Assembly: GCA_030544235.1 (NCBI GenBank)
Contig: CM060474.1
Span: 3,494,898-3,558,897 of the forward strand
Reading direction: 5' to 3'
DNA from: Lepturacanthus savala
Taxonomy: Eukaryota; Chordata; Actinopteri; Scombriformes; Trichiuridae
DNA length: 64,000 nt
The notes beneath the pieces are model-generated. The model worked only from the letters and a program-made list of their open reading frames with translations. It did no database searches and was not told the origin of the DNA. Below are positions 24,220-33,291 of this stretch, one piece after another; within the stretch, counting starts at the first letter, position 1, and every line of letters starts with the position of its first letter. The translations under genes and the position numbers were made by a program.

Positions 24220-25000
24220 GCTAAAAATTGATCTTACCAGGAGAAAATATCTTTTATTTAGGCAAAGCAAGACAGGTTTATTTGTTTAGAAAATCGCAAC
24301 AACAAGGTAATCGAAGTGATTTACATGAAACATTAAAAGCATCAAGATACATTTTAAAAACAGTTGATTAAAAGCGAAAAAGGAATTTAAATTAATTAAA
24401 ATTTATTAAGATTAAAAATTCAGGAACTGACATTAAAAACAAAACAAGTGGGATATAATTTAAAAACAGTTGATTAAAAGGGGAAAAATCAAACATTAAA
24501 AACAAGAACAAACTTAAACTACAGTGGAAAATAATTAAGAAATGACATCAGCAATAGGCAGCAGCAAACAGAAAAAGTCTTTAATAGATGACAATAGAGT
24601 GACACTTATAAATTAAATAAATAAATTTTGAAAATTTGAAAAAAAAAGTCAAAAATGGTATTTAAAGATAGAGATTATTTTTTTAAATATAACATGAAAA
24701 GACAAATAATACTAATAATATAAAATAAATACATTTATAAATAATTTATAATAATAATAAAAATAATATAAAATATAAAATATAAAATAATAATAAAAAA
24801 ATGAGCAGAGGAAAACGATCTGTTAATGGAAGATAATTGAACATAATTCTACTCAATATTAGAACAATTGTACCAAAACCAGATATTTTCACCAGATATT
24901 TCAGTGAAGCTGTGAGGAAAAAATGTGTTTGTGACATTAGATATTATATTAAATATATAATATTTAATATGAATAATTAATTCAATATAAAGCCGTCATC
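24220..25000. repeat. A-rich stretch with family C MITE ends
   Basis: The left part 'accaggagaaaatatcttttattta' and the right part 'ataattctactcaatattagaacaattgtaccaaaa' match the arms of MITE family C. The interior is low-complexity A/T. Confidence 0.4.
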
Positions 25001-25055
25001 AGTTGTGTGATGTCTGTTTCATCGCTGCGGCTGGAGCCAGTTTTCATGTGTCTGC

Positions 25056-25069
25056 GTTGCTATGACAAC
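25056..25069. promoter_or_regulatory. RFX-type X-box
   Basis: GTTGCTATGACAAC differs at two positions from the palindromic X-box GTTGCCATGGCAAC bound by RFX factors. It sits in a GC-richer patch (25000-25110) about 1 kb upstream of the mir-29 hairpins. Function is inferred. Confidence 0.35.
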
Positions 25070-25109
25070 CGTCTTTAAGACAGACTCGTCCTCCTGCAGT
25101 GACTCAGTG

Positions 25110-26083
25110 AAATAAACAGAACTGATTTAACTCCTGGTTGTTGTTTCTGTATCAGCGTGGAGGAGGATCACTACTGTGATGTGTTGTTGACTAACAACTT
25201 TATTACTGAGATAATCAGCTGTCCTTAGTTGTTAGTTCAACATTATTCTCCACGTTGGAGACAATAGTTTATGCATTGAAAAAAATAAAACTCCTACCAA
25301 GTGAAAATATCTGTTTTTTGGTACAATTAATCCAATATGGAGGAGGATGAATTATTTTATTCCATTGTCAGATTAGGACAGAATCAGGATTAAATTGAAA
25401 AATATTAAATAAAAATTCAAACAAATAAGATAAAAACAAAAAAAGAGAAAAAGCTTTTAAAAATGATAAAAAGTTATTAGAAATGAGATAGACATTATAA
25501 TAAAAAAGTCAAAATTATGATAATATAAAATATTAAACATTTTAAATGAGATTTTTTTTAATATGAGTTGCTAAATAATAGAATATGCTAAAAAATATAA
25601 ATAATGATGCATAAAGACAAGCAATGAATTTGTCCTCTACCTTGAGGAATATGACTCAGATCTTAATTGTGGACCTTGAGCTATTTTTACTTTTTCAAAT
25701 GTAAATTTATTTTCTGGTTATTTGCAGGTTTGTTCGCTTCTTTGCTTTGTTTAGCTTTTCTTGGTTGTTATATTTTACTTAATTGATAAAAGAAAAAAAG
25801 GCAGAAACACTTGAAAACAAGTTTTATTATATAACCTCCCATAATTTGTTAAACATGTTTTTAATATTTGTTTCACGTCTATTAAATCTGAGCTGCATTC
25901 TGTATGAAAGGTGCTCTACTAATGAGGATTATTAGTGATATATGGATGAGTGATGTTTCAGCTTCTCCTGACAATAAAAGTCTTTTGTTGTTACTTGTTA
26001 TGTCAAGTGTAAAACAGCATGGATCCTGTTCATAAATGTTAATAAATGAACCATGTGACTGTTCCTGCGTCTCACCGCTGCAG
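25110..26083. other. Intergenic stretch upstream of the mir-29 cluster
   Basis: AT-rich, with a half copy of MITE family C at about 25270-25390 and A-rich sequence to 25620. No exon is recognised. Confidence 0.35.
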
Positions 26084-26107
26084 CTGTGGTCCGACAACAA
26101 ACGTCTT

Positions 26108-26188
26108 CCCCCAGAAGCTGGTTTCACGTGGTGGTTTAGATTTGTGTCCCGTTGTCTAGCACCATTTGAAATCAGTGTTCTAGGGGAC
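26108..26188 (+). ncRNA. mir29b: mir-29b precursor hairpin
   Basis: The 3p product occupies 26157-26179 and is identical to vertebrate miR-29b-3p as I know it, with seed AGCACCA and the diagnostic ending ATCAGTGTT. The 5p arm at 26117-26140 (GCTGGTTTCACGTGG...) matches miR-29b-5p closely and pairs with the 3p arm across a loop of about 16 nt. CCCC (26109-26112) pairs with GGGG (26182-26185) at the stem base. miR-29 represses many extracellular-matrix mRNAs, including collagens, and DNMT3 messages. It lies about 72 bp upstream of a second miR-29 hairpin on the same strand, in the 29b-then-29a order known from mammals. Confidence 0.97.
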
Positions 26189-26260
26189 AGGAGGACAGCT
26201 TCGGCAGTGAGGGAGCAGCTCAGCTTCCTCCTCCTTCCTCTTCCTCTTTCTCCACCAAAA

Positions 26261-26327
26261 GATAACTGATTTCCTCTGGTGCTTAGAGTCCCTGCAGCCT
26301 TCTAGCACCATTTGAAATCGGTTATAA
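26261..26327 (+). ncRNA. mir29a: mir-29a precursor hairpin
   Basis: The 3p product at 26303-26324 carries the miR-29 seed AGCACCA and ends AATCGGTTA, the form I know for fish miR-29a (T rather than C at position 10). The 5p arm at 26265-26286 (ACTGATTTCCTCTGGTGC) pairs with it over the full arm, leaving a loop of about 16 nt. The stem base ATAAC/GTTAT pairs as well. Together with the preceding mir-29b hairpin it forms a bicistronic cluster. The two products share the seed and so target the same messages, but differ in the 3' part that affects localisation and stability in mammals. Confidence 0.97.
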
Positions 26328-26424
26328 GACCGTGGATCGATGCAGCAAAGGACAAACAGGACATCAGACCAAGAGCGGACATGGAAGAGAAAACCTTCAG
26401 AATTATTAACTTCTACGATTCATG

Positions 26425-26430
26425 AATAAA
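26425..26430 (+). terminator. Polyadenylation signal after the mir-29 hairpins
   Basis: AATAAA about 100 bp downstream of mir-29a. It is plausible as the 3' end signal of the pri-miRNA, but such hexamers are common in AT-rich DNA. Confidence 0.4.
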
Positions 26431-27079
26431 AGCTTGATCTCAGCTCTAATAGATCTGGCTAAAGGTCCCATATCTACATATCTTTCTAGGTTTTATTTGA
26501 AGTTTTGCTCCTCTCACAAAAATTCAACTGTGTTTTTACAGAGACAGTGGACAGCAACGATTTACTGAGAAGGTTAAAGACTTAAATTATGAGCTAGAGA
26601 TAAATCCACATAGATTTGACCAGTTAAACAGACGTTCACAATATATTGATGCCAGCGTATATTAATTGATATCTGATAATATCACATATGGAGAGGAGGA
26701 TGAAAGCCTGTACTGATACAGCGAGTTAAACCAGCGGGCACAGTGCTGGCTGAGTTAGCAAGTGACCTGAAGCCAGGCTAGTGCTAACAGTCTGATCATG
26801 AACTACAGACATTGTGCTGACAGTGTTAAGAGGGTTGGGCACTTTTTGTAAGAGGAATCCTGGCTGCCATAAGAAGAGTATTGTGATTTTGGACTATTTC
26901 TTAATGGCAAATGTCATCCACAGTGAAGAAAACTAACTATTAAGTGGAATAGTTGCACAGACATAGGCATGGATTAGAAATTTGCTCAGTCCCGAAAAAC
27001 TGGGAGATAAGTCTTACAGTGACCTGGTAAGACTGTTGAGAAAATAATGTTCACCCTAAACTCAGTGAAATAACACAAC

Positions 27080-27520
27080 AATGGAAGTTTAGGACATGAA
27101 ACAGAAAGTTTGACAAGACATGTGGGTGACTATGTGGCGGAGCTGAGTAAGAGTGCAGGACTGTAATTATGGGGAATCTTTGATGGTGATGCTGAGAGAC
27201 CGTCTTGTGTGCAGCATAAATGATGACAAGATTCATTGGAGGCTGCTGTTGGAGGATGGATCGACTTTTAATAAAACCCTCAGGTTTGCACATGCCATGG
27301 AGGCGGCAAACAGAGACATTGTGGATTGACATGGCATGAAGGAGCAGGGCAAATGAAGCCCTGCAGCAGGCTATGTCAACAAGTGGAACGACGCACGTTC
27401 AAAACATCAGCATGATGGGAAGAAATGCTACGAATGTGTAGGTGACAGCTATCTGGCTAAGGACTGCAGGTGCTACGGTTGTATGGTAAGGTAGGACACA
27501 TAAAAAAGATCTGCACAGTA
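27080..27520 (+). pseudogene. Gypsy gag remnant
   Basis: In broken frames one reads GDYVAELS (about 27123-27147), LRDRLVC-like sequence near 27190, HWRLLLEDGS near 27240, LRFAHAMEAANRDI near 27280-27320, then a zinc-knuckle region with KCYECVGDSYLAKDC (about 27425-27468) followed by CYGC. This is the usual C-terminal half of Gypsy gag. Stops interrupt it repeatedly. Confidence 0.75.
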
Positions 27521-27732
27521 AAAATGAAGGGGAAGAAAAAGATTAAACACTTTAAAGTGTAATAAGAAAAGCAAGAAAAATGTCTAATTTCATGCAAGAG
27601 GAAAGGAGTGATAGTGATAGCAAGGGTGTTGCTACTATACATCACATAAAGGGCATAGCCATGACCATGTACTGTACAACATAGATGAAAAGATAATCAT
27701 TTCCAGAGAAGAGCCCATAAAAGAGTATTAAA

Positions 27733-28380
27733 AATAAATGGAAAAATGTAAACTATGAGGTAGATTCATACTGTGGGTACACGATTATGTTGAAGAGAGC
27801 ACACAAGCTATTCAGTGAGGGTAACAAACCCAGACTAGGCAAGTACAGGATAAAACTGAGAACATACGGTGGCCATAAAGTGTCCGTCAAAGTTGAACAC
27901 AAAGGCATTACTAAGATGTTAGGAGTAGTGGTTGTCAAAGGTTCAGGGACAAGTCTACTGGGACGAAGTTGGCTTAAAGCACTAAAAGAGGACTGGCACC
28001 CTGTCACCAAGACAGAGGACAGAGAACACAATCTACAGGAAGTACCTGCAAGATATGAAGCAATGTTCACAGCTGAGCTAGAGATGTTAAAAGGCTTCAC
28101 TGCAAAAATACATTTAACTCGTGATGCCACGCCATGTCTCCACAAGCCTAGGTCAGTAGCTTTTGCAATGAAAACGAAAGTCAAGCGAGAGAGGTTTTTA
28201 CAAGAGAAAATCACAGAGCCAGTGATGTTCTCAGAATTGTACTAGTCTTAAAACCAGACTCCAGAGCAAGAATATGTGGAGACTATAAACTTACAGCAAA
28301 TAAAGTGTCACCTATCGAGCAATACACCATTTAAAAAAATCATGATAGCCTGTTAAACTGGGGGAGAGACATACCAAGTT
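27733..28380 (+). pseudogene. Gypsy protease and start of reverse transcriptase
   Basis: The protease region contains YEVDSYCGYTIM (about 27755-27790), where the D-S/T-G catalytic triplet would be expected; here the glycine is tyrosine. The open frame 27787-28245 continues through KLRTYGG, a flap-like section, and LGRSWLKALKEDW into the RT-proximal linker with IHLTRDATPCLHKPR. A frameshift near 28230 leads to LKPDSRARICGDYKLTANK (RT fingers), then the DNA transposon interrupts. Confidence 0.8.
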
Positions 28381-28381
28381 A

Positions 28382-29899
28382 CACCCTGTTCCACATTATT
28401 ACGCAAATTGTATTTAAGTGTGATAAAGACTACATTTTTAGTTTTTCAATTACACTTGTGATTGGTATTGTATCTCAGGGTTCTTTGCATCACTGAAATC
28501 AATCTCTGACACCTCTGACAATTAGTTTGCCAAGTCAGCCCAAAAAATACTTAAGAAGGCACGTTCCACATTATTAAGCAGAAGATTATTCCCAAGCAAT
28601 ATGGGAAAGAAAAAGCATCTCTCTGCTACCAAAAAGCATGAAATAGTTCAATGCATTGGACAAGGTATGAAAACCTTAGATATTTCACAAAAAGAATGAC
28701 TGTAACGGATTTGTGGTTGATTCAGAGCATATATGGGTTTGTGTAGATAAAGGTACAATGAGGAAGGTTTCTGCCAGACAAAAACATCAGATTAAGAGAG
28801 GAGCTGCTAAAACGCTGTCACAAAGTAGCAAACAGATATTTGAAGCTGCTGGTGCCTCTGGAGTCCCACAAACATCAAGGTGTAGGATCCTCTAAAGGTC
28901 ACAGTTATGTGTAAACCTTCTATTCAGCCACCCCTAAACAATGGTCACAAGCAGAAATGGCTGCAGTGGAACCAGAAATATATGAAGACTAATTATCAAA
29001 CAGTCTTTTTCAGTGATGAGTACCGTGGTTCAGATGGATGGAGTAGTGGATGGTTGGTGGACGGCCACCATGTCCCAACAAGGCTGCAAAGTCAGCAAGG
29101 AGGTGGTGGTGAGTTATGTTTTGGGTTGGAATCATGGGGGGAGATCAATCAAGGTGTGAAAATGACCTCTGTATAGTATGTGGAGTTTGTACTTTCCCAC
29201 TTTCTTCCATGGTACAAAAAGAAGAACTATGCTTTCTGTACTAAAATCATCTTCATGCATGTCAATACAACATCTCATGCTGCAGGAATACCTCTGCATC
29301 ATTGGCTGCTATGGGCAAAAAAGGAGAGAAACTCATGGTGTGGCCTCCATCCTCTCCTGACCTCAGCCCTATTGAGAAGCTTTGGAGCATCCTCAAGCAA
29401 AAGATCAATGAGGATAGGAGGCAGTTCTCATCCAAACAGCAGCTCTGGGAGGCTATTCTGACATCCTGCAAATAAATTCCAGCAGAAACTCTCCAAAAAC
29501 CCACAAGGTCAATGGATGCAAGAATAGTGAAGCTGATATAAAATAAGGGTCTTATGTTAAAATGTAACTTGACCTGTTAAGATGTTTTTGATTGAAATAG
29601 CTTTTGATTTCAGTAAATATGACCTCCTAATGCTGCAAATTCAAAAGATGAGCTTTCTTAATTCATAACAACCTATAAAATGTTATAAAACTCTATTGTG
29701 CGTAGTAATTTGGAACCGTGCATTTTAAGTTTTTTATTTAAACTGTTATTTAAACTGTTATCACTGCAAGGTTTGTGCAATAACATTTGAATTCATTAAA
29801 GTAATGGTTGATGACTTGAAAATTACACTGACTGTTATTGCAACAACCATTTAGAAACATCTGAGGAAAATATCATTTGCATAATAATTTGAAACACAG
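28382..29899 (+). mobile_element. Tc1/mariner-like transposon inserted in the Gypsy RT
   Basis: The element is flanked by TA on both sides (28380-28381 and 29900-29901). Its ends are inverted relatives: 'ccacattattacgcaaatt' near 28391 and, reversed, 'aaattattatgcaaatgat' at 29871-29889. Length is 1518 bp with one transposase gene in + orientation. The surrounding Gypsy frame resumes after 29901, so the insertion came after the Gypsy element and is the younger of the two. Confidence 0.9.
28601..29567 (+). pseudogene. Tc1-like transposase, broken
   Basis: Begins MGKKKHLSATKKHEIV with a helix-turn-helix region, then stops and frame changes appear (first at about 28697). Later blocks are KVSARQKHQIKRGA, QIFEAAGASGVPQTSR, TVFFSDEYRG (first catalytic aspartate, about 29005-29030), DGWSSGWLVDGHHVPTRL, then FMHVNTTSHAA where the second catalytic aspartate is replaced by valine (codon 29261-29263), and SPDLSPIEKLWSILKQKI with the third acidic residue. 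Ends at TAA 29565-29567. It cannot encode active transposase. Confidence 0.85.
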
Positions 29900-29901
29900 T
29901 A

Positions 29902-30760
29902 GATATGATCCAGTAACAAATCGTACTGAAGGAATCACAAAAATATTTCACAGTAAACACATACACAAAGTTAACTTCTGGGGTGAGCTCCAGTCCAGCC
30001 ATTTTTTCAGCATAAAATGGAGGGTATGCTGCAGCAATTGGGTAGTGTCGCAGTGTATTTGGATGACATCATTGTGACAGGAAAAGATAATAAAGATATC
30101 CTGCAAATGCTGCATCAAGCACTGCAGCGATTGGAGGATGTAGGACTTGGCTTAAAAAGGCTAGGTTTATAGAGAAAGAAGTGACATTCTTAGGACATTG
30201 AATGGACAGACAGGGTTGCTTCTGTTGCCAGTAAAAGTGAAAGCAGTTCAGGAAGCCCCCACACCCACATCAGTAACAGAGCTAACGGCTTATTTGGGAC
30301 TGTTGAACTTCTACAATAAATTCCTGCCAAATCTGTCCACATTACTGGCAGCTATGCATAATTCATTGAGGAAGGCTAAACTGTGGTCTTGGGGGACCTG
30401 AGCAAAATAAAAGCTTTCAACCAGTTAAAAGAACTTTTACAATTGAGCAATGTGTTATTGCGCTACGATGAACAAAAGGAACTGATGCTGTGCTCTGACA
30501 CTTCTACGTATGGAGTTGGAGCAGTGCTGGCTCACTGCATGTCAGATGGAGCAGAAAATCCTATGGTTTGCATCACGCACACATTCAGTGGCAAAAAAAG
30601 AATTACTTCCAGCTTGATAAAGAGAAACTAGCTGTCATTTTCGGATTACAGGAAAATTGGGAAGGAAATTTGTGATTTACACAGATCACAAACCATTGAT
30701 AGGTTTATTCCATGAGATGAAAGTGGTACTACAGATAGCATCCCAGAGGATAATGAAATG
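29902..30760 (+). pseudogene. Gypsy reverse transcriptase (second part) and RNase H
   Basis: The polymerase active-site block AVYLDDIIVTGKD lies at about 30051-30090 (YLDD motif kept). It is followed by KKVTFLGH-like sequence, then VKAVQEAPTPTSVTELTAYLGLLNFYNKFLPNLSTL (30228-30345). RNase H shows LMLCSDTSTYGVGAVL (30484-30530) and FVIYTDHKPLIGLF (about 30667-30710). At least two frameshifts (near 30170 and 30395) and a change near 30600 interrupt it. Confidence 0.85.
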
Positions 30761-30929
30761 GGAAATACGATTGAGAGCATATGAGTATATTATCATGTGA
30801 ACAGCTGGTAAAAACAATGGTATCGCTGACACTTTTAGCAGTCTCCTACTACCTAATACACCAAATGTTCCAGCATGTTGGATCAGGAGCATCCATCACC
30901 AGTGACTTCAGAGAAGCTAAAAAATGCAC

Positions 30930-31600
30930 AGATAAGGATCCTATACTCTCACATATATGTGAGAATACACTGAGAGGATGGCCAAAACGTCAGGACAGAG
31001 ACTTTGTACATTATCAACCAAGAGTGTCCATGATGGCTGTGTGTTGTGGGGAGCTTGCATTGTGATACTGTAGAAGTGATGAGCTCCTATAATGGAAGCG
31101 TTATATCGGTCACACCCGAGAATGAACTGCATGAAAGGCCTGGCACAAAGTGGCCACACATGGACAGTGACATAGAGAATAAGGTAAAGTTCTGCTCCAC
31201 ATGCCAGGAACACAGAAAGGCACCTGCTCCACTCTGTGAGCGGCCTGAGGAGCTGTGGAGGAGGCTCTTAGATTACGCAGACTCCTTTATGGATAAAATG
31301 TTCTGAGTCATTGTGGACATGCACTCAAAGTGGTTAGATGTTATTCAGTAACATCAGCTACATCAGCAAACACACTAAATTCCTTGAGAAACAGTTTCAG
31401 CACACATTGTATTCAAGAAATGATTGTGTCTGACAATGAACAGTGTTTTATCAGTGAACAAACCAAAGAGTTAATGACACGGAACAGAATCACACGTTAC
31501 ATCAGCACCGTACCAACCTTCATCTAACATCTTAGCAGAAAAGGACGCACAGAGTTTTAAAGAACTCATTAAAAAAAGGAGCAGTGATACACCGGAGACA
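30930..31600 (+). pseudogene. Gypsy integrase remnant
   Basis: Zinc-binding end with KVKFCSTCQEHRKAPAP (about 31180-31230). Core with WRRLLDYADSFMDKMF (31257-31305, first aspartate), VDMHSKWLDVI across a frameshift, MIVSDNEQCFISEQTKEL (31420-31475, second aspartate), and NILAEKDAQSFKELIKK (about 31530-31575, glutamate) in yet another frame. Stops separate all blocks. Confidence 0.8.
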
Positions 31601-31769
31601 TTGACTTTGACCTGCTGAGATGATGCTGGGTAGGAAGTTGGGGTGCACATTGGATCTCATACACCCTGACTTAAAAAAAAAGGAAAAAAAAACAAAGGAA
31701 GCCAAACAACAACCATGAGCCTAACCCTAACCATAACTGTAGTATAGTTTGAATTTAAGAGGGGAGGGA

Positions 31770-31989
31770 TGTTATAGGTGACTATTGTATTCTGTTGCAG
31801 TTGACCTATCGAGGCCACACCAGTATTGTAGTATTCTATGGTCATACAGTCTGTGTGCATACGTAGTAAATCATGTTAGCGTGAGTTGAAAAGTTGGTCA
31901 TGTGCAATGCTGTGATGGGTTTTGCAAATAAAGTCAACTCAGTGAATTAGATGTTAAACTTCTATTAATTGATATCAGATAATATCACA
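31770..31989 (+). repeat. 3' LTR of the Gypsy element
   Basis: Begins TGTTATAGG directly after the polypurine tract and ends near 31989 in the sequence also found at 26661-26686. It contains an AATAAA signal at about 31926-31931. About 220 bp. No second full copy is present. Confidence 0.65.
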
Positions 31990-31999
31990 CTCCTCTTCT

Positions 32000-32570
32000 T
32001 TTTTTCTCCCTCCCCTGGGCACCAGACAGTTTGAGACATTTTAGCAGGGTTTGGGGCTTGTTGATGCCTAAAAAAATTACAAATCCTTAAAGTAGCAGGT
32101 AAAGTCTCATTAGTTGGAGTAAGAGTGGTAAGGGGGAAGGGGGGTGTCTTGCGAAAGCAACGTATCATTCTTCTTCTTATTATTATTATTATTATTACTA
32201 CTACTATAGACTTCACTATATAGTTGAATTAAGACATAAAAATACCAACTGATTTTAAGAATATTGGAAGTTATATATTTTTTCTTTTTTCCCGTATTCC
32301 TGGCACAGCCTTATTATCAGCCTATACTGCATATGCCACAGCCAGCCCTGACTAGTTTTATTGCACAATTGAAGGCACTGACAGGTGTTGTATTTCACTG
32401 TGATCACATTGTGATTAGATGATTGATTAAATGTATTGATAATATTTTCAATAAAAAATAGACTACTATATTTTATTATTTTTTATTGATATTATATTGT
32501 GCCCACTGTTTCATGCACTAGATTTTATCAAATGATTAGATTAAGAAAGCAAGAAAAAAATGATACATAT
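32000..32570. other. Intergenic stretch without a recognisable gene
   Basis: AT-rich with a short ATT run at 32178-32200. Nothing coding is visible. Confidence 0.35.
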
Positions 32571-32574
32571 ATAT

Positions 32575-32684
32575 AGTACAGGCCAAAACTTTGGACACAC
32601 CTCCTCTATAAAACTATGAATTAACACATGTGGAGTTATTAATGAGTTACTTAAAAAATAGTGAAATAACTGAAAACATGTATG

Positions 32685-32690
<6 letters not shown>
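32575..32690 (+). repeat. Tc1-like terminal fragment
   Basis: Starts 'agtacaggccaaaactttggacacacctc', the terminal repeat of a widespread fish Tc1-like element, and continues 'atgaattaacacatgtggagtta'. Only the first part is present. Confidence 0.7.

Positions 32691-32693
<3 letters not shown>

Positions 32694-32750
<57 letters not shown>
32694..32750. repeat. (CA)n microsatellite between two Tc1-like fragments
   Basis: 57 bp of CA. It sits exactly between the two copies of the GTACAGGCC terminus. Confidence 0.95.
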
Positions 32751-32753
<3 letters not shown>

Positions 32754-32890
32754 CAGGCCAACACCTTCTCATTCAATGTGTTTTCTTTATTTTCATGACT
32801 ATTTCTGGTAGCCACCTGAAATGGTTTGTGTGCCTTATCAGGACTAATTAGTGGGATTTCTTGCTTTATCAATCAGAGCAAAGGGCATGT
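32751..32890 (+). repeat. Second Tc1-like terminal fragment
   Basis: Begins GTACAGGCCAACACCTTCTC and continues 'tcattcaatgtgttttctttattttcatgacta', then skips to 'cacctgaaatggtt', 'gtgccttatcagg' and 'ttgctttatcaatcagagcaaa'. Internally deleted. Confidence 0.7.
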
Positions 32891-32902
32891 ATTCTATGTG
32901 TG

Positions 32903-32903
<1 letters not shown>

Positions 32904-32945
<42 letters not shown>
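32904..32945. repeat. (TA)n microsatellite
   Basis: Uninterrupted TA run just upstream of the net1 promoter. Confidence 0.95.
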
Positions 32946-32949
<4 letters not shown>

Positions 32950-32954
32950 TCCTC

Positions 32955-33145
32955 TAGGCCCGCCCACTCATCGTATTACCTAGCAACGAGTACCTCTGCT
33001 ATCTTCTCATTGGTCGGTTCTTGGATTTCCGCCATATTCAAAAACAGTCGTCACATGCTTCCTATTGTAGCTGGATGTATTGTTGTTCTCTTTAACCCTT
33101 TCAACGACGCGTCATTAAAACGCCACCGCGGCTGCGACGGATCAA
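32955..33145 (+). promoter_or_regulatory. net1: net1 distal (long-isoform) promoter and 5' leader
   Basis: Composition changes abruptly from AT-rich to CpG-containing. CCCGCCCAC (32960-32968) resembles a GC box, CCTAGCAACG (32980-32989) an RFX half-site, ATTGG (33010-33014) an inverted CCAAT box, and CCGCCATATT (33029-33038) is close to a YY1 site. No TATA box is evident, which fits a dispersed-start, housekeeping-type promoter. Transcription start is inferred between about 33040 and 33120. Confidence 0.6.
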
Positions 33146-33291
33146 ATGGGAGAAACCGGAGAAGCCCAAACTTCTAATTTAGAGCCGAGGAGGCAACGAA
33201 GCTCCACGAACCTGAAGAGGAAGATTCTCGTAGAAGAAGAAGCAGAATCTACTTCTTCTCTGGATAATAACGACAGCGGGAATCTGAGACG
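33146..33291 (+). CDS. net1: net1 exon 1, long isoform N-terminus
   Basis: ATG at 33146 (G at +4) opens 48 codons plus 2 nt, ending at a consensus donor GACG|GTGAGT (33292). The peptide starts MGETGEAQTSNLEPRRQRSS, continues with NLKRKILVEEEAES and ends SLDNNDSGNLR. It has the same length range, a basic cluster, an acidic/serine stretch and a final basic pair, as in the human NET1 long-form N-terminus. Joined in phase 2 to exon 2 it gives ...NLRRSLRRGSSF, matching the human SLRRGSSF junction. NET1 is a Dbl-family exchange factor for RhoA; this N-terminus carries nuclear-localisation signals and an autoinhibitory region. The identity rests on the exon 1-2-3 chain rather than on exon 1 alone. 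Confidence 0.88.

Larger units (their letters stand above)
26084..26450 (+). ncRNA. Candidate terminal exon of the pri-mir-29 transcript
   Basis: A pyrimidine-rich acceptor ending CTGCAG (26078-26083) precedes both hairpins, and AATAAA at 26425-26430 follows about 100 bp after the second. This would place both miRNAs in one last exon of a non-coding transcript on the + strand, the arrangement known for mammalian miR-29 host transcripts. Exon limits are inferred from signals only. The upstream exon is unknown; the donor at about 6870 is one candidate. Confidence 0.45.
26661..31989 (+). mobile_element. Decayed Ty3/Gypsy LTR retrotransposon, interrupted by a Tc1-like element
   Basis: In order on the + strand: a 26-bp piece matching the end of the 3' LTR at 25 of 26 positions (26661-26686), gag with a zinc-knuckle region, aspartic protease, reverse transcriptase, RNase H, integrase, a polypurine tract (GAGGGGAGGGA, 31759-31769) and a 3' LTR (31770-31989). 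The protease-RT-RNaseH-integrase order is that of Ty3/Gypsy. Stops and frameshifts are frequent in every domain. The reverse transcriptase is split by a 1.5-kb DNA transposon at 28382-29899. Apart from 26 bp, the 5' LTR is gone. Confidence 0.9.

Noticed and set aside
27753..28214. 153-codon frame on the minus strand
   Set aside because: Antisense shadow of the Gypsy protease/RT region, which has clear similarity on the + strand.
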